The notes: a model not told the origin generated them from the sequence alone. A DNA stretch of 9,098 nt from an uncultured Lachnospiraceae bacterium (GCA_902784025.1 CACZTF010000128.1:1-9098), one strand, 5' to 3'; positions 1 through 8,200 are shown, counted from the stretch's first letter. Numbers and translations: made by a program.

Positions 1-1
1 A

Positions 2-97
2 ACTATTCTTTCTGAAACCCTCGGACCTGACACCCCTCTTTCAGCAGTTGAAAAAGCAAAGCTCATTGAAATATACAATAACAGAAGAAATGTATAG
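2..97 (+). CDS. C-terminal tail of an upstream gene (5' end outside window)
   Basis: An open frame enters at base 2 and stops at TAG 95-97, giving 31 codons that include ETLGPDTPLSAVEKAKLIEI and end in a basic NNRRNV. The stop overlaps the ribosome-binding site of mtnK, whose ATG lies 9 bases further on, so the two genes are almost certainly co-transcribed. The family cannot be identified from so short a piece. In clostridia mtnK and mtnA are often accompanied by a class II (fuculose-phosphate-type) aldolase, which splits 5-methylthioribulose-1-phosphate or 5-deoxyribulose-1-phosphate. A tail of the form G-x-x-x-PLS-x-x-E followed by a short helix would suit such an enzyme, but this is a guess from context. 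Reading as coding sequence is fairly safe; the function is open. Confidence 0.6.
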   Translation, partial: TILSETLGPDTPLSAVEKAKLIEIYNNRRNV

Positions 98-100
98 GAG
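96..100 (+). promoter_or_regulatory. Ribosome-binding site of mtnK, overlapping the upstream stop
   Basis: AGGAG sits six bases before the ATG at 107 and shares two bases with the upstream TAG (95-97). This supports the start chosen for mtnK and suggests translational coupling with the preceding gene. Confidence 0.75.
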
Positions 101-106
101 TTAAAT

Positions 107-1336
107 ATGTCTGACTTCGATAATTATTTCCTGATGAAATGCGAAAACGTACCTGACTATATCAGATACAAACTGCCTGATTATTTTTCTGCAAACGCTG
201 TTCTCTCCTGCCGTGAAATAGGAGACGGAAATCTTAATTATATTTTCAGGGTCACTGATGAAAATACTCATAAAACCATAATAGTAAAACAGGCGGCCGA
301 AGAACTCAGGATATCCAAAGAAATGAAAATATCTACTGACAGGGGAAGGATAGAATCAGAGATCCTAACTCTCCAGGCAAAACTTGCTCCGGGATACGTT
401 CCGAAAGTGTTTATCTACGACAGTGTTATGTGCGTGATATGTATGGAAGACATGATCGGACATACAATGATGCGCACAGCTTTGATGGAGCACGATATCT
501 TTCCGAAGTTTGCCGGTCAGATAACTGATTATCTTGTAAATACATTATTATTTACCAGTGATATAGTAATGCCTCACAAAGAAAAAGAATTACTGTCAAC
601 CCGATTTGTTAATCCCGACCTTTGTGAGATCACTCACGATCTTGTATATACAGAGCCCTATAATAACTGTAAAAACAGAAATATAGTTTCACCCGGAATT
701 TCCGGGTTTGTACAGCATGAATTGTATAATGACAGATCATTACATTTTGAGGTTGCCAAACTAAAAAATGCATTTTTGACCAATGCACAGTGTCTGATCC
801 ATGGTGATCTGCATACCGGATCCGTTTTTATAAACAAGGATCATATTTATGTTTTTGACCCTGAATTTGCATTTTTCGGACCGGCAGGCTATGACATAGG
901 TAATATCATAGCAAATCTCTTTTTTGCAATATTTAATGCTGATGCAACAGAAACCGATCGTGAGAAATGCAAAGAATTTTGTGAATATATCTTAAACACT
1001 ATCAGCGATGTGACAGATCTTTTTATTATTAAATTTACTGATGCATATAAAAAGAACGTTTCTGATATGGTCTTTGATACAAATGAATACATGGATCATT
1101 ATTTATCAGATATTCTATCCGATACTGCAGGTGTCACAGGCCTTGAGATTATACGAAGAACTGTAGGGATGGCCGGAGTAAAAGATATCCGCTCCATAAG
1201 CGATACTGCAAAAAGAGAATATGCAGAAAAATGCCTGATCAAACTTGGTAAATATCTTATTATGAACAGAAAGGATTTCAAAAGCGGAAAAGATTATGTT
1301 GTCTTGTTTAACAGCATAGCAGAATTGTCTCTCTGA
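107..1336 (+). CDS. mtnK: S-methyl-5-thioribose kinase
   Basis: Cytosolic kinase that phosphorylates 5-methylthioribose on O1 with ATP, the entry step for salvaging methylthioadenosine-derived sugar. The 409 residues fit the family (about 400). It has the aminoglycoside-phosphotransferase-like kinase fold: a nucleotide loop GDGNLNYIF (39-47), a Lys in VKQA (Lys61), the catalytic loop HGDLHTGS (232-239, catalytic Asp234), and the metal-binding DPEFAFFGPAGYDIG (251-265, Asp251 and Glu253). The twin arginines that mark methylthioribose kinases and contact the substrate are present at 350-351 in RRTVGMAGVKDI. Together HGDLHTGS, DPEF and the RR pair separate it from choline and aminoglycoside kinases. 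The start is supported by AGGAG six bases upstream. The gene directly follows another gene and precedes mtnA, the next enzyme. A weak A/T hairpin (1334-1353) covers the stop codon and has no T-run. Confidence 0.95.
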   Translation: MSDFDNYFLMKCENVPDYIRYKLPDYFSANAVLSCREIGDGNLNYIFRVTDENTHKTIIVKQAAEELRISKEMKISTDRGRIESEILTLQAKLAPGYVPKVFIYDSVMCVICMEDMIGHTMMRTALMEHDIFPKFAGQITDYLVNTLLFTSDIVMPHKEKELLSTRFVNPDLCEITHDLVYTEPYNNCKNRNIVSPGISGFVQHELYNDRSLHFEVAKLKNAFLTNAQCLIHGDLHTGSVFINKDHIYVFDPEFAFFGPAGYDIGNIIANLFFAIFNADATETDREKCKEFCEYILNTISDVTDLFIIKFTDAYKKNVSDMVFDTNEYMDHYLSDILSDTAGVTGLEIIRRTVGMAGVKDIRSISDTAKREYAEKCLIKLGKYLIMNRKDFKSGKDYVVLFNSIAELSL

Positions 1337-1376
1337 TATTATAAAAAATATCAAATGGACATTCTTATTCATAATA

Positions 1377-1405
1377 TTGTGGATGTATACACTTATTGTT
1401 ATAAT
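1377..1405 (+). promoter_or_regulatory. Candidate extended -10 promoter in front of mtnA
   Basis: In the 108-base gap between mtnK and mtnA there is a perfect TATAAT (1400-1405) preceded by TGT (1397-1399), which is a full extended -10 element. Seventeen bases upstream is TTGTGG (1377-1382), matching the -35 consensus only in its first three bases; extended -10 promoters tolerate this. Transcription would begin near 1412, leaving a leader of about 33 bases before the mtnA ATG. Imperfect ATGTATAC (1383-1390) and CATACACAT (1406-1414) flank the -10 and might be operator halves, but the match is poor. The motif is read directly; activity is inferred. Confidence 0.5.
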
Positions 1406-1444
1406 CATACACATGTCTAAAAATAATTTTAAGGAGTTTTTTAC

Positions 1445-2551
1445 ATGACAAGAAAAATAACGAACCTTGATACTGTTTGTCTTAGTAAAGACGGCGGTTC
1501 GATAGAGATAATAGACCAGACAAAACTTCCCGGGAGGCTTCGTGTTTTATCATTATCACGACAGGAAGATATCTGGCATGCTATCAATACTTTACAAGTC
1601 AGGGGTGCACCTGCTATAGGTGTGACAGCCGCTTTATCAATGTATCTTGCTGCAAAAAATATCTCAAACGATCAGAAAACTAATGGAAATCCCGATCACA
1701 TGAAAAAAGAAAGATTTTTCACAAGACTTGCTGCAGCAAAAAATTATCTTAATACAGCACGTCCGACAGCTGTAAATCTTTCTTGGGCAACAGATCGTAT
1801 GGAACAATTTGCGATTAAATATTTTGAAGAAAATCCTGCCAAGGATAATCTAACAACAGTAATAAACACTGTTGAAAAAATGAAGACAGAGGCCTTGACA
1901 ATATACGATGAAGATATAGCCACTTGTAAAACCATTGGTGAAAATGCTTTATCACTTGTTAAAAAAGGTGACGGTCTGCTAACACACTGTAATGCCGGAA
2001 AACTTGCCGCAATACGCTATGGTACCGCTACAGCAGTTATGTATTTGGGACATGAAAAGGGTTATGATTTTAAAATATACTGTGATGAAACAAGACCTCT
2101 TATGCAGGGTTCAAGACTTACTGCTTTTGAACTTGCTTCTTCCGGTCTTGATGTTACTCTTTTATGCGATAACATGTCAGCTTCATTAATGAAAACAGGT
2201 AAGATAAATGCTGTGTTTGTCGGGTGTGACCGGGTTGCCGCTAACGGTGATACTGCAAATAAGATCGGAACTTCTCTTTTAGCTCTTGCTGCAAAAAAAT
2301 ACGGCGTTCCATTTTATGTTTGCGCTCCTACATCTACTATCGATCTTAAATGTAAGACCGGGGATGACATTATTATTGAGGAAAGGCTTCCTGAAGAGGT
2401 TACGCACATGTGGTTTGATCGTCATATGGCTCCGGATAATATTAAAGTATATAATCCTTCATTTGACGTTACAGATAGTGATCTGATAACCGCTATCATA
2501 ACCGAAAAGGGCATCATTAATGATCCGGGCAAAAACGGCATCAATATTTAA
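1445..2551 (+). CDS. mtnA: S-methyl-5-thioribose-1-phosphate isomerase
   Basis: Cytosolic aldose-ketose isomerase converting 5-methylthioribose-1-phosphate to 5-methylthioribulose-1-phosphate, directly after MtnK. The protein is 368 residues, a little longer than the usual ~350, partly through a loose insert around residues 72-90. Family marks run in order: QVRGAPAIG (51-59, phosphate-binding), TARPTAVNLSWA (104-115), HCNAG with the catalytic Cys182, DETRPLMQGSRLTAFEL (214-230), GCDRVAANGDTANKIGT with the catalytic Asp262, VPFYVCAPTSTID (288-300), and a C-terminal NPSFDVT that begins the conserved end. The Cys/Asp pair and the DETRP motif distinguish it from the related eIF2B regulatory subunits and ribose-1,5-bisphosphate isomerases, although some MtnA proteins also act on 5-deoxyribose-1-phosphate. 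AAGGAG (1431-1436) lies eight bases before the ATG. No mtnW, mtnX, mtnB or mtnD follows, because transcription ends at the hairpin just downstream. Confidence 0.96.
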   Translation: MTRKITNLDTVCLSKDGGSIEIIDQTKLPGRLRVLSLSRQEDIWHAINTLQVRGAPAIGVTAALSMYLAAKNISNDQKTNGNPDHMKKERFFTRLAAAKNYLNTARPTAVNLSWATDRMEQFAIKYFEENPAKDNLTTVINTVEKMKTEALTIYDEDIATCKTIGENALSLVKKGDGLLTHCNAGKLAAIRYGTATAVMYLGHEKGYDFKIYCDETRPLMQGSRLTAFELASSGLDVTLLCDNMSASLMKTGKINAVFVGCDRVAANGDTANKIGTSLLALAAKKYGVPFYVCAPTSTIDLKCKTGDDIIIEERLPEEVTHMWFDRHMAPDNIKVYNPSFDVTDSDLITAIITEKGIINDPGKNGINI

Positions 2552-2553
2552 CT

Positions 2554-2613
2554 AAAAAAAGACATTATAGCTGATCTTCTGTAAAAAACAGAAATAAGCT
2601 GATGTCTTTTTTT
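2554..2613. terminator. Bidirectional intrinsic terminator between convergent genes
   Basis: Seven A's plus GACAT (2554-2565) pair perfectly with ATGTC plus seven T's (2602-2613), a 12-bp outer stem. Inside it AGCT 2569-2572 can pair with AGCT 2597-2600, and TTCTGT 2577-2582 pairs with ACAGAA 2588-2593 around a five-A loop. The T-run ends the plus-strand transcript three bases after the mtnA stop codon region. The A-run serves as the T-run on the minus strand, 57 bases beyond the lipoprotein stop. Its position between two converging genes fits use in both directions. Confidence 0.85.
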
Positions 2614-2669
2614 ATACCTTTAATACCATTGAACTTGTCAGTAACGACCATATTATAAAAAAGTATCTG

Positions 2670-3287
2670 TCATGTAAGATCTATTTCCACATCAACCGGA
2701 TCTCCAACCTCAAGGAAATCTCCGTCAGCAGGAGGATCTACATGAAATAACAACTTCTTAATATCTTTAGCAGATTTCCCTTTGATTATATATACATTAG
2801 ATCCGGATTTTGAAACATCTGCAGTAAAGTTTCCGTCCATGTACTCACCATAAAAGGATTTTGGTGTCGCCTCAATTCCATCCTCCGTTTCTATAACAGC
2901 CTGACAAATATAGAAATTGGAATTGATCTGCCATTTATTCCTGCACGAAAAAGAAATCGTCACCATCACTGCTTCGGTATTTTTTTCAAGATCAAGCATT
3001 CTTGAAGCGTTATCTGTTGTTGTTATCACATCAGCAAGCTGAACACTGTCTATTGAATATACCATGGGACCGGTTTCACCCTCTATTCCCAGGGAATCAT
3101 TATCATAAACCACTGTTTTTCTTATACCATCCTGTTCAACAACATCCCCGCTCTTTTCATCTTTTGATTGAGAAGTTGCAGCTGCACTATCATCTTTTTT
3201 TTCTTCTCCCCCAAAAAGATTACATCCGCCGAGCAGAAATGCTGCGGCTGATACAGATATCATCAAAGGAATAAATTTCTTCTTCAT
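2670..3287 (-). CDS. Small lipoprotein with a predicted beta-sandwich domain, function unknown
   Basis: A 205-residue exported lipoprotein. It starts MKKK, followed by a hydrophobic stretch (5-19) and the lipobox LGGC with lipidated Cys22. Residues 23-48 are a charged, Ser/Ala/Lys/Asp-rich linker, and 49-205 form a strand-rich domain. The pattern of that domain, with alternating hydrophobics in EAVMVTISFSCRNKWQI (105-121) and NVYIIKGKSAKDIKKLLF (164-181), resembles the immunoglobulin-like DUF4352-type lipoproteins common in Firmicutes. That assignment is tentative and no catalytic motif is visible. An in-frame ATG 51 bases further upstream exists, but GAGGAG six bases before the ATG at 3287 and the signal peptide starting there fix the start. 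It lies 115 bases downstream of the symporter on the same strand. A poor promoter (TTGCCA at 3347-3352, with a weak -10 17 bases on) could drive it alone, or it may be read through from the symporter. Confidence 0.85.
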   Translation of the reverse strand: MKKKFIPLMISVSAAAFLLGGCNLFGGEEKKDDSAAATSQSKDEKSGDVVEQDGIRKTVVYDNDSLGIEGETGPMVYSIDSVQLADVITTTDNASRMLDLEKNTEAVMVTISFSCRNKWQINSNFYICQAVIETEDGIEATPKSFYGEYMDGNFTADVSKSGSNVYIIKGKSAKDIKKLLFHVDPPADGDFLEVGDPVDVEIDLT

Positions 3288-3293
3288 GTTGTT

Positions 3294-3299
3294 CTCCTC
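3294..3299 (-). promoter_or_regulatory. Ribosome-binding site that fixes the lipoprotein start
   Basis: On the minus strand GAGGAG lies six bases before the ATG at 3287. The alternative upstream ATG at 3338 has no comparable site and would put 17 mostly polar residues in front of the signal peptide. Confidence 0.75.
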
Positions 3300-3402
3300 A
3301 CTTAAAAATCCATTTTGCATACATCTGTACAAAATCACTTATTTCATGGCAAATACTACCATATATTAAGTTAATGGTAAATAGCAAAAATAGTTTTGAT
3401 CA

Positions 3403-4989
3403 TTATTTTTGAACCATATCTTTATCCATTATTTCATTATCTTTATCATTTAATACATCTTTTTCTTCATCTTTTTCTTTCTTTTCTTTTTTGCGACTAA
3501 ACGGTGAAAAAACACTCTCCAAAAGATTGCTCTTAGGACGAGGTGTAAAGATCGAAACTAAAGGAACTATGCCAAGTCCTGCAACCATACAGAATGCTCC
3601 TGCATTAATGGGTGATTGCAGAAGAACAGGCAGATAATCTTTTGCAAATATATTAGCAAGCATAAATGTTACTGAGAAAATAAAATTGACCCAGCAAGCT
3701 GCAGCTGTTGTTCTTTTCCAAAAAAGGCCGTAAAGAAAAGGTGCGAGAAAAGCTCCGGCAAGCGCTCCCCAGGAAACCCCCATAAGCTGAGCTATAAACG
3801 TTACATTGGTCCTGTATTGAACGATCGCGATAACAACACTGATTGCAATAAATACGACAATAAGTACCCTCATAAGAAAAACCTGTGAATGTTCTTTCAT
3901 TTTTTTCTTACCGCCGTTTACAAGATCAAGAGTGATCGTAGAACTCGAGGTGAGTACAAGTGATGACAGTGTAGACATTGAAGCGGATAAGACCAGTATT
4001 ACCACAAGCCCTATAAGTATATCAGGAAGTCCTGAAAGCATAGTAGGAATGACTGAATCAAAACCATTGGCAGCAATATCGATCTGATCTGAAAAAAGAC
4101 GACCGAATCCTCCCAGAAAATAACAACCTCCGGCAACTACCAATGCAAAAATTGTAGATATCACAGTTCCGGGTCTTATTGATCTTTCACTTTTTATTGC
4201 ATAAAACTTCTGTACCATTTGCGGCAATCCCCAGGTCCCTAACGATGTCAGTATAACTACTCCCAGGAGATTAACAGGATCAGGCCCGAAAAAGGAGTTA
4301 AAAGCACCCGGCATAGCTGACACAGAAGGATCTGAAACGTTTGACAGACCGGTAAGGGCATTCATAAATCCACCTTTTCCCTGCAAAACTGCTGCTATTA
4401 CAGCAGTGATCCCAAATAACATGACCAACCCCTGGATAAAATCATTTACTGCAGTAGCCATATAACCGCCCGCAATAACATAAATACCGGTCAGAACCGC
4501 CATTCCTATAACACATATAGTGTAGTCTATATTAAATGCCATACCGAAAAGACGGGACAACCCATTATATAATGAAGCTGTATAAGGGATAAGAAAAACA
4601 AACGTGATCACGGATGCCGCTACTTTGAGCGACCTGGTCCCAAATCTTTTTTCAAAAAAATCAGGCATGGTTTTGGAATTCAGATGCTGAGTCATAACAC
4701 GCGTACGTCTTCCTAAAATAACCCATGCGAGCAGTGAGCCTATGATCGCATTTCCAATACCGGCCCAAGTAGTCGCAATTCCGTATTTCCAACCGAACTG
4801 ACCTGCATACCCCACAAAAACAACAGCACTGAAATAAGATGTTCCATACGCAAACGCAGTCAGCCAGGGTCCCACACCTCGTCCGCCAAGAACAAATCCT
4901 TCAACATCCTTTGCCTGTCTTCTATGGATAAATCCTATCATTATCATTATCCCAAAAAAGACTGCCATCATTATGATTTTTATCGCCAT
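3403..4989 (-). CDS. Sodium:solute symporter (SSS family), substrate unknown
   Basis: Integral membrane protein of 528 residues that should couple sodium entry to uptake of a small organic solute. About 13 membrane segments can be placed, roughly at 4-20, 41-62, 73-92, 121-141, 153-174, 183-202, 238-258, 276-297, 321-345, 371-391, 396-422, 430-448 and 462-482, as expected for this LeuT-fold family. SSS hallmarks include GGYMATAVNDFIQGLVM (174-190) and LGTWGLPQMVQKFYAIKSE (250-268). SASMSTLSSLVLTSSS (335-350) carries Ser339-Thr340, which align by eye with the Na2-site Ser/Thr of the proline carrier PutP. The second segment (AYGTSYFSAVVFVG) looks more like pantothenate/acetate-type members than PutP, so no substrate is assigned. 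The C-terminus (498-528) is an unusually charged Lys/Glu/Asp tail, presumably cytoplasmic. GAGGG (4997-5001) lies about seven bases before the ATG. A candidate promoter and a perfect inverted repeat lie in the leader. Confidence 0.92.
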   Translation of the reverse strand: MAIKIIMMAVFFGIMIMIGFIHRRQAKDVEGFVLGGRGVGPWLTAFAYGTSYFSAVVFVGYAGQFGWKYGIATTWAGIGNAIIGSLLAWVILGRRTRVMTQHLNSKTMPDFFEKRFGTRSLKVAASVITFVFLIPYTASLYNGLSRLFGMAFNIDYTICVIGMAVLTGIYVIAGGYMATAVNDFIQGLVMLFGITAVIAAVLQGKGGFMNALTGLSNVSDPSVSAMPGAFNSFFGPDPVNLLGVVILTSLGTWGLPQMVQKFYAIKSERSIRPGTVISTIFALVVAGGCYFLGGFGRLFSDQIDIAANGFDSVIPTMLSGLPDILIGLVVILVLSASMSTLSSLVLTSSSTITLDLVNGGKKKMKEHSQVFLMRVLIVVFIAISVVIAIVQYRTNVTFIAQLMGVSWGALAGAFLAPFLYGLFWKRTTAAACWVNFIFSVTFMLANIFAKDYLPVLLQSPINAGAFCMVAGLGIVPLVSIFTPRPKSNLLESVFSPFSRKKEKKEKDEEKDVLNDKDNEIMDKDMVQK

Positions 4990-5004
4990 AATCTATCCCT
5001 CGTA

Positions 5005-5029
5005 AAACAGTATCATAAATATACTGTTT
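5005..5029. promoter_or_regulatory. Perfect 9-bp inverted repeat in the symporter leader (candidate operator)
   Basis: AAACAGTAT (5005-5013) and ATACTGTTT (5021-5029) are exact inverted copies separated by seven bases. The element ends 15 bases upstream of the symporter ATG and just downstream of the best promoter candidate (5046-5074). That is where a dimeric repressor would block transcription; it could also form a stem in the leader RNA. On the minus strand the spacer region also reads TATGAT, so a -10 inside the palindrome is possible. The repeat is certain; the role is inferred and the regulator is unknown. Confidence 0.5.
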
Positions 5030-5045
5030 CGACCATTAAGCCTAT

Positions 5046-5074
5046 TTTATAAATAATTATTAGTATGATCGTAA
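5046..5074 (-). promoter_or_regulatory. Candidate promoter of the symporter gene
   Basis: On the minus strand TTACGA (5074-5069) and TATAAA (5051-5046) are separated by exactly 17 bases. The -10 matches consensus at five of six positions and the -35 at three. Transcription would start near 5039, with the inverted repeat at about +10 to +35. The region is very AT-rich, so chance matches are likely. Confidence 0.35.
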
Positions 5075-5205
5075 TAAGTATGTGCAAAGCTCATATTATT
5101 ATTATTTGAGCAGTATAAAACGAACAGTGACAATTATAAACTTTTTATAAATATCTTACAATACAAAACATAAAAAAATTATAAAATACTCATTTCGTAA
5201 TCATT

Positions 5206-8200
5206 TTACTCTACACTTTTTAAACTATCTATCATTTCTATCCTTTTGAGATTAAAATGTGTGATCTGATTGACCAGTAAAGTAAATCCCGCTGACATGG
5301 CCGCCGAAATTATATAACTTAACGGTTTTATATAATTGATAAAACTCGCCTTTTTTATTTCTACGGTACCGACCACTAACTTTGTTAATAATATTCCCAA
5401 CAGTAATCCGGCAGCTATACCGATCACTGTCATTATAATATTTTCTTTATTAATGTAATCATCTACTTCTTTATCATAAAAACCCAGTACCTTTAGAGTA
5501 GCTATCTCCCGGTGTCGTTCTTTTATATTGATGTTTGAAAGATTATACAAAACAACAATAGCTAAAGCTGCTGAAAGAAGGATAAGTATCACCACTACTT
5601 TATCCAGGGATCCCAACATTTTTTCAGCCGAATCCGTAAGCGTATCCTTATATGTTACGTTTAATATATTAGGATTCTTTAGTAGCTTTTTGCTTAAATC
5701 CTTTTCCTGTTCGTCAGTCATTTCAACTGTATCTAAAAATAAAAGATTAGGAATATATTTAGTGTGATCTTCTAATGTGCTTTTATCCATTATGATATAA
5801 TGTTCAAAATAATTATTGATTATACCGGAGACTGTGTAGTTATGTTCTTTATGATTAAGATCAATGAACGTTATATTATCTCCCGCTTCTGTATTTGTCA
5901 GAGATGCTATCTTTTGGGTTATCAGCACTTTTCCCTGCTCTATATGTTCAGCTTTTCCTGTTTTGCTGTCCGTTGTATTAATGACTTTATTTATTTCATC
6001 ACTATTATCAAATGCTAAAATATTAATGTCATACCCATCGGTGATTCCTTTTATCCTCATACTTTCGGTATAATCGACGATCTCTTTTTCATCAAATAAC
6101 TTTTTGAGTTTTTGAGAATCACTTTCATCATTATCAAGGCCTGTAAGATAAGACATGGCATCCATCTTGAAAACTTCTCCGAATTGTTTTTCAGGTATAT
6201 CAACGATCGCATCCTTAAGGCCAAAACCGCAAAGGATCAGCGAAGTACAACCGATTATGCTGAATACTGTTACAAAAAACCTCCTTTTATATCTAAAAAG
6301 ATTACGAACAGTTATCTTATCAGAAAACTTTAATCGCTTCCAAATAAATGGTATTTTTTCCATTATTACCCTTTTACCGGGTTTTGGTGCTTTCGGGCGT
6401 AAAAGCTCAGACGGTTTTTCCCTCATAACCTGAAAGACTTTAAGCATACCGGATCCTACTACCAGTACCATTACCGTAGCAATGCCCGCTATCGTTATTC
6501 CCCAGTTGGGTCCAAGGTAAAATTTAGGCAGGTCGAATAATATTCCGTATATTCCGAATATAACACTGGGCATTATAGTGAGTCCTAAAACTGCACCGAT
6601 AACACAACCTGTTGCTGTCGCAAGAATAGCGAAAAGGGCATATTTTGAGATAACTTTTGCTGTTGAAAAACCCATTGACTTTAATGTGCCTATCTCCATT
6701 CTGTCCATTTCCACCATTCTGCTCATGGATATCAGACTTACAAGAACAGCAACTAAAAAGAAAACTATAGGAAATACTCTTGATAAATTTTGAATACTTT
6801 CTCCGGCCTCAAAAAAATCTGAATAAATACTATACCCGGTTCTATCATATATATACCAGGAAGGAATATTAAGTCCGTCAATATTTTCTCTTGCCTTTTT
6901 TATCTCTTCATCAAAATTTGCCCTGCCTTTTTCGTATTCGGCCAGACCTGACCTGTATTGGGCCTTACCGTCCTCATACCGGGATTTTCCCTCTTCCAGT
7001 TCTTTTTTCTTTTTGTTGTATGTATCCAGACCGGCATTATATTCTTTTTTACCGGCTTCCAACTGCGCTTTTGCAGTACTTATCATTTCTTCACCGAGAA
7101 GAAGCTCTTCTGATTTAGTAAGATACTCTTCTTTCATTTCATCAAATAAAAGCTTTCCTTCCAGAAATGCATTCATATTTGATTCATATTCTTTATAACC
7201 ACCGGATAAAAGCGCTTCTCCTTCTTCGAGGAGCTTTCTTGCCTGATCATATTCATTATAAGCTTTTTTCAGTTCCCGGAGCCCGGAATCCAATTCTTTT
7301 TTCTTTAAATCTAACTCCTTTTGGCCTGACGTGATCTTATCTTGTCCGTCAGATATTTTTTTCATAGCTTCATTATACTGCCTCTTCCCCTCCTCTAACG
7401 CCTTCTTTCCTTCTTCAAGCTGGTTTTCCGCAGATTCTAACTCTTTCAGGGCCTTGTTGTATTCTTCATCTCCCTCCCTGATCAAAGGTTCTAAATATAA
7501 TAAAGCAATACGATAAAAAACAACTGTTTCAAGAAGTGTTGGTTCCCTGGAGTAATCTGATATCGCTTCTTGTATAATTTCCTTTGCCTTATCGATAGTC
7601 AGGTCACCCTGCCTGTATTCAGTGATCAGCTTATCAAAAATCCATTTAAGGGTATCTAAGTCCTTCTGCATGCGTTTGATCTCACTGTTGATCATATCTT
7701 CAGTAAAATGCTCCGAACTTACGATACTGTCATATTCTTTTTGAATATAAGAAAAAGCAGTTTTGGCCTCATCAAGCTGTTGCTTGCTTTTTTCCAGGGC
7801 CTCACGTCCCTGTTCGATCTTTTTTTCTCCCTCATCTATCTGTTCCTGTTTTTCATCAAGCTCTTTTTTTCCTGCCGCGGCTTCATTTATGGCTTTTTCA
7901 ATCTCTTTTTGTGCCTTTTCCAGATCAGTCTCGCCTTTTGATATAAGAGCTGCGCTTTCATCTGCAAGCCTTTGTTTTTCATCAAGTACTTTTTTACCGG
8001 CTTCCAACTGCGATCTTCCATTTTCAAGTTCAGTGCTTTTCTGGTTGAGAGTATTTAAGCCGTTTTCAAGAAAAGATCGTGCTTCATATAACTGAGCTTC
8101 TTTTTCCCCTATCTGCCTTCCTGCATCCTCTAATAATTTTTTCCCCTCTGATAGATCTTTTTCTTTATCTGAAAGTTCTTTTTGAGCTTCATCCAGCTTT

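Larger units (their letters stand above)
4990..5205. other. 216-base AT-rich intergenic region
   Basis: It separates the ABC permease stop from the symporter start, both on the minus strand. Apart from the inverted repeat and promoter candidate it holds only AT-rich weak hairpins: TTATAAA/TTTATAA at 5124-5140, and GCTCA/TGAGC at 5089-5111 with a 13-base loop. No convincing terminator for the permease is seen, so read-through into the symporter cannot be excluded. No RNA gene or small coding frame with a ribosome-binding site is evident. Confidence 0.6.

Noticed and set aside
1..106. SAM-responsive riboswitch ahead of mtnK
   Set aside because: The bases before mtnK are coding sequence of the previous gene. 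There is no room for a riboswitch in the window.
1334..1353. TGATATT/AATATCA hairpin over the mtnK stop as a terminator
   Set aside because: All but two of its seven pairs are A/T and no T-run follows. At most a minor effect on transcript stability.
3288..3338. Longer start for the lipoprotein at 3338
   Set aside because: It would bury the signal peptide behind 17 residues and lacks a ribosome-binding site, while GAGGAG lies correctly before the ATG at 3287.
3354..3379. TACCAT/ATGGTA hairpin between symporter and lipoprotein
   Set aside because: Six-base A/T-rich stem with an 11-base loop and no T-run. Not a terminator, and no sign of an operator.
3403..4989. The symporter as the methylthioribose importer
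   Set aside because: It is on the opposite strand, separated by a bidirectional terminator and a lipoprotein gene. Nothing in its sequence indicates a sugar or thiosugar substrate.
5089..5111. GCTCA/TGAGC hairpin as terminator of the permease
   Set aside because: Five base pairs around a 13-base AT loop with only three T's after it. Too weak to call.
5124..5140. TTATAAA/TTTATAA palindrome
   Set aside because: Entirely A/T apart from the loop, in a region of ~80% A+T. Expected by chance.
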